DNA of 64,000 nt, taken from contig CM062288.1 of the NCBI GenBank assembly GCA_031216915.1, positions 181,748,596-181,812,595 of the forward strand, read 5' to 3'. Numbering within the stretch: the first letter of the stretch is position 1; each line of letters starts with the position of its first letter. Positions 57,345 to 64,000 of this stretch are shown here, piece after piece. A program made the position numbers and the translations under genes. The notes under the pieces are model-generated. The model made no database searches, was not told the origin of the DNA, and saw only the letters and a list, made by a program, of their open reading frames with translations. The stretch is from Pictodentalium vernedei (taxonomy: Eukaryota; Mollusca; Scaphopoda; Dentaliida; Dentaliidae).

Positions 57345-59420
57345 GCAGCACCCAAGAAAGATTCCATCTTGGGGTAAGCTGCAAAGTCCTAGGCCTTTTC
57401 AAGGAAAAGTACCGAACAAGCTTTGGAGAGGTATGGATTAGTGCCGATATGACGCTTCCCCACATACGAAATGTGGACAGCACATGCAAAGGAGCCTGTA
57501 CATTGTCAAACTTATCTGGGGGCAGATAAGCAGCTAAAGACAAGACAACGTGATCTGAGAGAGAAAGCATCCCCAGCATCTCTCTCGATACGCCCAACAT
57601 GGACTCCAGAGTCGCCATAGGAATAATGGCTGACTTGGGCTTGGAAAGCCTGAGGGAGTTGGAGTCCTGATCCAAGACCGTCAATGTCTGGTAGACTGAC
57701 GGATTGGCAGAATCGTAGGAACGATGACGCACCAGGGGGAAAAAAGTGTCAACCCTGGTGAAGAACGTCTTCATAGCCTTGTAACTCAGCTAAGAGTCCA
57801 AAGCTGTAAATGCTTCAACCATCTGTACCGACTGGCATGGTCGAAGGATGCCCAGAAGCAGGTTGCCCCACAGGCTGTAGGCGCGCGACTGATGATCGCA
57901 GCCTGGCTGCTGTCGGCTGGTTTGACGGTTTGAGATCCGGAAGGAACCCAAACACAAAGTCAAGAGCTGCCCCAAGTCAGAAGACTGTTGGCTCTCGACG
58001 TCAGGAATGTCGGACTCATCCCCTGAGTCTGAAGACACATAGCCCATCATGGGCAAACCAGCCGATGCCTCCAATTGTGTAGGCACACCAGGGGCATCAG
58101 AAAGTGGCCTGTTTCCAATCCCGGGAGGCGGCGCCATAGTGGGCACCTGAAAACCGCTCGTAGCCTCGCTGGAAGCAACGGGAAGGCTCTTGGGACAGAA
58201 CCTGAGTGAGCAAGGAGAGGGCCTCCCTAAGCTCACTGTCCTTGTCGGCCGGTTCAACGTGGGAACCGGCAAAGTGGCTTCACTCCTGACCCTTTTAACC
58301 AGCGAAGGGTCACGATCCTCAAATACACCCGAAGCGGGGCGACGGGCGGCAGCTGAAACATCTGAAGGCAGATGTGTATAGGGGTATGACATACCCCGAG
58401 GATCTACAGAGTCGCCGCAGACCTCTGAGGGACAGAAGGTCCAGGCTGCACAAAAGGCATTGGTCCCGCAAAACTGACCATGTGACCAGACTGCCTGTAC
58501 GGAAACGCCACAAAGTTCATAGTGGCCCCACCATGAACATCCGAATCCAATGAAAAAACTGCGGTGCTCGACAGCGGAGAGACCCCAGTAGAGGGTTCGG
58601 CTGGCAGCCCCTTCTGACTTCGCCGAGTTGAAGTCAGGGAAGGCTGAGGACGATATCCCACGTCCACACTACCAGACATCTCTGCAGACCCCTCCAGGGA
58701 TAAGCTGAGGCTGGCTGAAACGATAACTGATGACGTAGCAGACGGAACAGCAGTAGCAGCAGATACGTTGGGAGTCGTTGAGGCTGGTGGAAAGGAGGAG
58801 AGAGCACCCACGCTCGGCTCCGAAGGAGGAGTCACAACCCTAGTGACAGCCTCAGATGTTGACTGGAGAGGGACCACAGTCCCGGAACCAGGCATCTCTT
58901 CACAACTCAATGGCTCCCACAGTATCCAGCACAGGAAATGACTGCACATCCCCCATGGAGGAGGAATAACTCTCACCAGACGTGGTCGTTTTGGGAGGCC
59001 CTGAGCGTTCCCCTTTCCCACAGGTGTGGGAGGCACGGCCACGAGAACGCACAACATGGTTCACAGACGATCAGAAAGTGCATGACCACGATCCACATAG
59101 CCCACAGGGTCGATCAGAAGAACACCCATTGCAAGAAGAGCAGGAAGCATGTGAATCATCCACATGCTTAGGCAGAAGGCATTGCCCACAAGGAATAGTC
59201 CTGGGCATGACAGAAGTGAGAGCTGAAGAGAAGAAGGTGAATTCAACAGATGAAAGAAGAACACCCCCAACAAAGAGAGAAAGGTGACAGAAGAAAATAG
59301 ACTGGCGGGAACACAACAGACCCCAGACGGTCGACAGGGACCCAAAAAACAGAAGGTCCACCCTCAACGGAGAGAAGATATTCTATTTAAGAAGCACCCC
59401 GCTGACACCTAACTACAACA
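57345..59420 (-). pseudogene. DIRS copy 2 ORF1 (Gag-like), broken
   Basis: Read on the minus strand from about 59370, it opens with a Cys/His-rich segment, CGQCLLPKHVDDSHASCSSC and later CGLC, like the zinc-binding start of DIRS ORF1 proteins. A long Ser/Pro/Thr-rich linker follows (59000-58400). Then comes a conserved C-terminal part with LPPDKFDN, PLHVLSTFRMWGSV and similar. At least four frame changes separate the pieces. ORF1 products bind element RNA and form particles. The region is GC-richer than its surroundings. The frame ends at the boundary with element I, so the polymerase ORF that should follow is missing. Assignment rests on context and layout more than on single motifs. Confidence 0.7.
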
Positions 59421-59525
59421 CAAATAACAGTATCAAAAATGATAACATAAATTAATTGTGAAAAATTTCTATGTCTGAACCGCACGGCTCACGAAATACA
59501 CGTGCGACACGGAGAAGAATATAAA
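59421..59525. other. DIRS copy 2 5' leader
   Basis: Short AT-rich sequence between ORF1 and A6; likely the 5' non-coding part of DIRS copy 2, continued after A6. Confidence 0.4.
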
Positions 59526-61302
59526 CAAGAGACCCCAGTGGTAGCCTAAATATCAAGCCAGAGAATTGATTTCAACAAGTTGCATCTGCTCCTCCTAACA
59601 AAAGCTTATAGCAAATATCCAAAGATTCTGACCAGGGATCTAAAAAAAAAAGATTTTTGAAGAATATTCCTCATACTGAACTAAGTTATAATTCGGGCTC
59701 CCACAGGGAGCCCATATATGAACCCAGGGACTTGGCTTTATCAAACTTGAATCTCACCCCCCTAAGGATGCTACACACCACATATCAAAACATTCTGATT
59801 GCTGGATCTGAAGAAGAAGATTTTCAAAGATAATTCCTCATTTTGAAGTAAGTTACTATTCGAGCTCCCACAATGAGCCCAAATATGGACCTAGGGACAT
59901 GGCTTGAACAAACTTGAATCTTACCCCCCTAAGGATGCTGCATAAAAAATATCAAAAGCATTCATCTGCTGGATCTGAAGAAGATTTTTAAAGAAAATTC
60001 CTCATTTTGAACTAAGTTGTCATTCGGGCTCCCATAGTGAACCCAAATATGAACCAAGGGACTTAGCTTGAACAAACTTGAATCTCAGCCCCCTAAGGTT
60101 GCTGCATGCCAAATATCAAAACATTCCGACTGCTGAATCTGAAGAAGATTTTTGAAGAAAAATTCCTCATATTGACTAAGTTATAATTCGGGCTTCCACA
60201 GGGAGACCAAATATGGACACAGGGACTTGGCTTTAACAAACTTGAATATCCCCCCCAAGGATGTTACACACATATCAAAACATTCCGAATGCTGGATCTG
60301 AAGAAGAAGATTTTTTAAGAAAATTCCTCATTTCAAACTAAGTTATCATTCAGGCTCCCACAGTGAGCCCAAATATGGACCTAGGGACATGGCTTGAACA
60401 AACTTGAATCTCACCCCCCTAAGGATGCTGCAATATCAAAAGATTCTGCCTGCTGGATCTTGAGAAGAAGATTTTCAAAGAAATTTGCCTGAAATGCACT
60501 ATACTGAGCCCAAACATAAACCCAGGGGGCCAATTTGAACAAACTTGAATCAGATCCACCCTACAATGTTGCATACCAAATATGAAAAGATTTTTTAATG
60601 TTTTTCCCGTTTCCTACAGGGTTAAAAAGTGCTGAATCAGCACTTTTTCAGTCCCGAAACTGTACCCTATGATAAAACCGATGGCAATTTGTTTTTTACC
60701 AATCCTTTCTGTTGGTCCTAAGGAAGCTTCACACCAAATAAAAATTCTCGGTGCTGTGCAGTTTTGGAGATATGGACGTTTTAATTTTTTTCTACTTTTA
60801 GCTCCTGAGGCTCCGACGGGGCTGCAGGAAAAATTTTTTTTGCATAAATCAAGTACTTATAACCCAATAATACCTCATATTAAATTTGGTTCAAATCGGC
60901 CTCTGGGTTCAGAAAATAGAAATTTTGGGCAGGGCAAAAATTCTTGCCCCTCTCAGAACAAAGGTAAATATTGCCCGTCAAACTTCTCTTGAACAAACTT
61001 GAGTCTACACCTCAAATGAAAGCTGCATACCACATATCAAGTCTCTGCTATGGCTGGTTCATGAGAAGATTTTAAAAAATTTTGTGCATTTTGGCCCCAC
61101 CCCACTCCCCAATATGAGCAGAAATCCAATTTGAAGAAAAACCCAAATGCCCCTATATAACCACTACTTACATGAAATTTAATTAAAATGTGGCCAGTGG
61201 TTTAGGAGAAAGAGGCTCAAACACCACCTTCACCCAGGACGACGGACGACAGACGAAGAGTGATAAGAAAAGCTCACCCTGACTTTCAGTCAGGTGAGCT
61301 AA
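59526..61302 (+). mobile_element. Array element A6 (family A)
   Basis: The 5' end is caagagaccccagtggtagc (decayed hairpin). There are about six units of 160-167 bp, then the 3' segment with gtgctgaatcagcac and a ggacgacggacgacagacga run. The 3' hairpin is agctcaccctgactttcagt and caggtgagctaa. It sits in the 5' non-coding part of DIRS copy 2. Confidence 0.8.
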
Positions 61303-61421
61303 TAAAACACAGAGTCCTGATAATAGTGTATCCTTAGATCCAACAACTTAGCACAGGAACACACAATCAACGAGCCAGGATGATTACCGATTTTGAATGC
61401 TGAGAAGACATTTTGTCAACA

Positions 61422-61693
61422 TGGCGGACAAAAAAAGAATGAGTCATAAGCCACGTGTCTGCACACTGGCAACGGAAGTCAGGGATTTGTACCAGGAGAA
61501 GAGCATCCCCCACTGGGTCTGCGCCGGTAGCACTCGACCCAGTTTTGGCTTATTTTTTCTTGGTGCCTTTGCACCACTTTTCTTTCCCAAATCGCTTGGG
61601 AAAGATCAAAATAGAGAGTAGATTTTCCGAGTTAGGGACTTCCACTGTAGTGCAAGCCTGTAGTAAACAATTGTAAGGTAGGTTGGTAAGAAA
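61422..61693 (-). repeat. Inverted terminal repeat of DIRS copy 2 (high-coordinate end)
   Basis: Inverse counterpart of 49308-49540 (see its shared blocks). It contains atggcggacaaaaaaagaat and ggtctgcgccggtagcactc. It lies upstream of ORF1 on the minus strand, so it is the 5' end. The 73-74-codon plus frames here are not genes. Confidence 0.75.
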
Positions 61694-62010
61694 TTGAAAA
61701 CTCCACCTTCATTTAAATGCAGTTTTTGGGTAAATAAAATATATGAAAAGGAATTAATAAATATTTATTTATTCATAGAATAGCATTAATTCTCATCCCT
61801 TTTCCAAATCACAACGTAAACAACATCTTGATCTCAACTATTCAACACAGTTTAAAAACAGGTAAAGTCACTTAGGATGCCAAAACATTATGACTGCATA
61901 TTTATACACAATGGACTTATTTTCTAACACTACAATTAATTCCGTTGTGCTGACTACAGAACTGTTAACTGTTGGCCGTCTGTACCCAGAAAATTTTGAA
62001 TGGAATTAAA
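61694..62010. other. Unassigned stretch
   Basis: AT-rich DNA between DIRS copy 2 and E2; nothing recognised. Confidence 0.5.
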
Positions 62011-64000
62011 ATGAAAGTGTCAACGACACTGTAGCTTAACTTGTGTGTTGTGTTTGATGAAAAGGATAATGTTCAATGTTTATGAAAGGATTATGAAATA
62101 AGACAAGAATTGTGATAATTGGGAATGTGTTCATTTCTGTTCCCTGTATGCTATGTTTTTGATAAAAATAATATGAGGTGTACACTGTACTAAAGAGCTG
62201 AGGGGTGGGTTAATATGACTTCACAGTTAATGTATGTGGCCCTCACAGTTAACGTATATCAACGAAAGTTACCAAGTTACAGAGAAATTATTCCAAAACG
62301 AGTCATCCTATCAGTTTACATTGAAATCCCTTCATAAATATGGCCTGTAGACTGTGCTAAAGGTTTTCGGGCTTCGGGCCCCTGTAGCCGTCAGTTTCCC
62401 AATTGCGTCCAAAGGGGACGTTCTCATCTAGACATTATATGAAGTCAACCTACCAAGTTACAATGACATCTCTTCATAAATATGACATGTAGACTGTGCT
62501 AAAGGTTTTTGGGCTTTGGGCTCGGGCAGCCATCATGGTTGAATGATCGGAACCAAAAGGGGACAATCTCATCTGGGCATCATCTGGAGTGATCCTACAA
62601 AGTTACAATGAAATCCCTTCATAAATATGACCTGCAGACTGTGTTCAAGGTTTTTAGGCTTTGAAGCTGTTACAGTTGACCAATCACTACCAAAAGGGGA
62701 TGTCATCATCTAGGCATTATATGGAGTCAAACTAACAGGTTACAATGAAATCCTTCCATAAATATGACCTATAGACTATGCTAAAGGTTTTGGGTTCGGG
62801 CAGCCATCAAGGCTGAATGATCGCAACCAAAAGGGGACGTTCTCATCTAGACATTATTTGGAGTCATTCTACCAAGGTACAATGAAATCCCTTTATAAAT
62901 ATCACCTGTAGACTGTGCTAAAGGTTTTTGGGCTTCAGGCCCCTGTAGCCATCACAGTTGCCTAATGGTGTCCAAAAGGGGCTGTTCTCATCTAGACATT
63001 ATATGAAGTCAACCTACCAAGTTACAATGAAATCCCTTCATAAATATGAACTGAAGACTGTGATAAAGGTTTTCGGGCTTTGGGCTCGGGCAGCCATCAT
63101 GGTTGAATGATCGCAACCAAAAGGGGACATTCTCATCTGGGCATCATCTGGAGTGATCCTACGAAGTTACAATGAAATCCCTTCATAAATATGACCTGTA
63201 GACTGTGCTCAAGGTTTTCGGGCTTCGGGCACCTGTAGCCATCACAGTTGACCAATCACGACCAAAAGGGGATGTCATCATCTAGGCATTATATGGAGTC
63301 AACCTAACAGGTTACAATGAAACCCTTCCATAAATATGACCTTTTACCTATGCTAAAGTTTTTTGGGCTTGGGCGCCCATCAAGGCTGAATGATCGTGAT
63401 CAAAATGGGACATTCTCATCTAGACATTATTTGGAGTCATCCTACCAAGTTACAATGAAATCCCTTCATAAATATGACCTGTAGAGTGTGCTAAAAGTTT
63501 CTGGGCTTCGGGCCCCTGTAGCCGTCACAGTTGCCCAATCAAGTCCAAAAGGGGACTTTCTCATCAGGACATTATATGAAGTCAACCCACCAAGTTACAA
63601 TGAAATTCCTCAATAAATATGACCTGTAGACTGTGCAAAAGGTTTTCGGGTTTTGGGCTCGTGCAGTCGTCACGGTTGGCAGATCACGCCCAAATGGGGA
63701 AATTCTCATCTGGACATCATAAGGAGTCCTACCAAGTTACAATGAAATCCTTCCATATTAAACCTGACCTGCAGACTGTGCTAGAAGTTTTAGGGTTTTG
63801 GGCTTGGGCAGCCATCACGGTTGACAGATCATGCCCAAAAGGGGACATTCTCATCTAAGCATTACACAGAGGCATCCTACCAAGTTACAATGAAATCCCT
63901 TCATAAATACGACCTGTAGACTGTGCTAATGGTTTTTGGGTTTTGGGCTCGGGCAGCCATACCAGTTGACCAATCGCGACTAAAAGGGGACGTTCTCATC
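62011..64000 (+). mobile_element. Array element E2 (family E), cut by window end
   Basis: The 5' end is agtgtcaacgacactgtagc then ttaacttg. The lead segment (gatgaaaaggataatgttca) is nearly the same as E1. At least ten E units of about 145-150 bp follow (acaatgaaatcccttcataa, gacctgtagactgtgctaaa, ggttttcgggcttcggg). The 3' end lies beyond 64000. Confidence 0.85.

Noticed and set aside
57236-57529. Plus frame starting MDRWTDEQTDKGWTND
   Set aside because: It begins in the GGACGGAC-type run of element I and continues antisense to DIRS ORF1.

Overview
This window looks like animal nuclear DNA, most likely from a marine mollusc and plausibly a bivalve. That is inferred from spliced kinase exons with introns of 4 to 16 kb, DIRS, Penelope, Tc1, hAT and TTAA-type elements, tRNA-derived SINEs, and many array-bearing repeats that start like 'caagaggccc' and end like 'caggtgagctaa'. 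There are no operons, rRNA genes or CRISPR arrays. Most long open frames are read-through of repeats.

Host gene: four exons on the minus strand (45493-45589, 33968-34117, 17704-17850, 13567-13605) have consensus splice sites and compatible phases. Read in order they give 144 residues of a phosphatidylinositol-5-phosphate 4-kinase (PIP4K). The first exons and the C-terminal half lie outside the window. The three complete introns (about 11.4, 16.1 and 4.1 kb) are filled with transposable elements.

Layout. 1-13 kb: foldbacks, array elements, a SINE and a dead Tc1 element (5.7-7.1 kb), then two large array elements (families A and D). 13-18 kb: PIP4K exons with TA- and TTAA-type MITEs. 18-26 kb: a broken DIRS retrotransposon, minus strand, interrupted by two array elements, carrying a local tandem duplication, and truncated at a TTAA MITE that abuts a Penelope-like element (26.4-27.5 kb). 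28 kb: dead hAT transposase. 29-39 kb: MITEs inside MITEs, a PIP4K exon, two SINEs with target duplications, and an SGNH-like ORF relic. 39-49 kb: array elements nested in array elements, plus a PIP4K exon. 49-62 kb: a second DIRS element bounded by inverted terminal repeats about 12.4 kb apart. Its RT/RNase H region is gone and its place holds an element with about 21 copies of a 165-bp repeat. 62-64 kb: an array element running off the window.

The most interesting system is a set of at least eight array-element families that share one architecture without sharing internal sequence: a 5' hairpin, a short subterminal inverted repeat, a central tandem array (units about 150-167 or 320 bp), a GGACGGAC-rich stretch, and a 3' hairpin ending in GCTAA or TATAA. 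The 5' and 3' subterminal repeats change together from element to element, and two insertions with visible empty sites show no target duplication. This resembles non-autonomous Helitron/Helentron-type elements. No Rep/helicase gene is present, so mobilisation is inferred.
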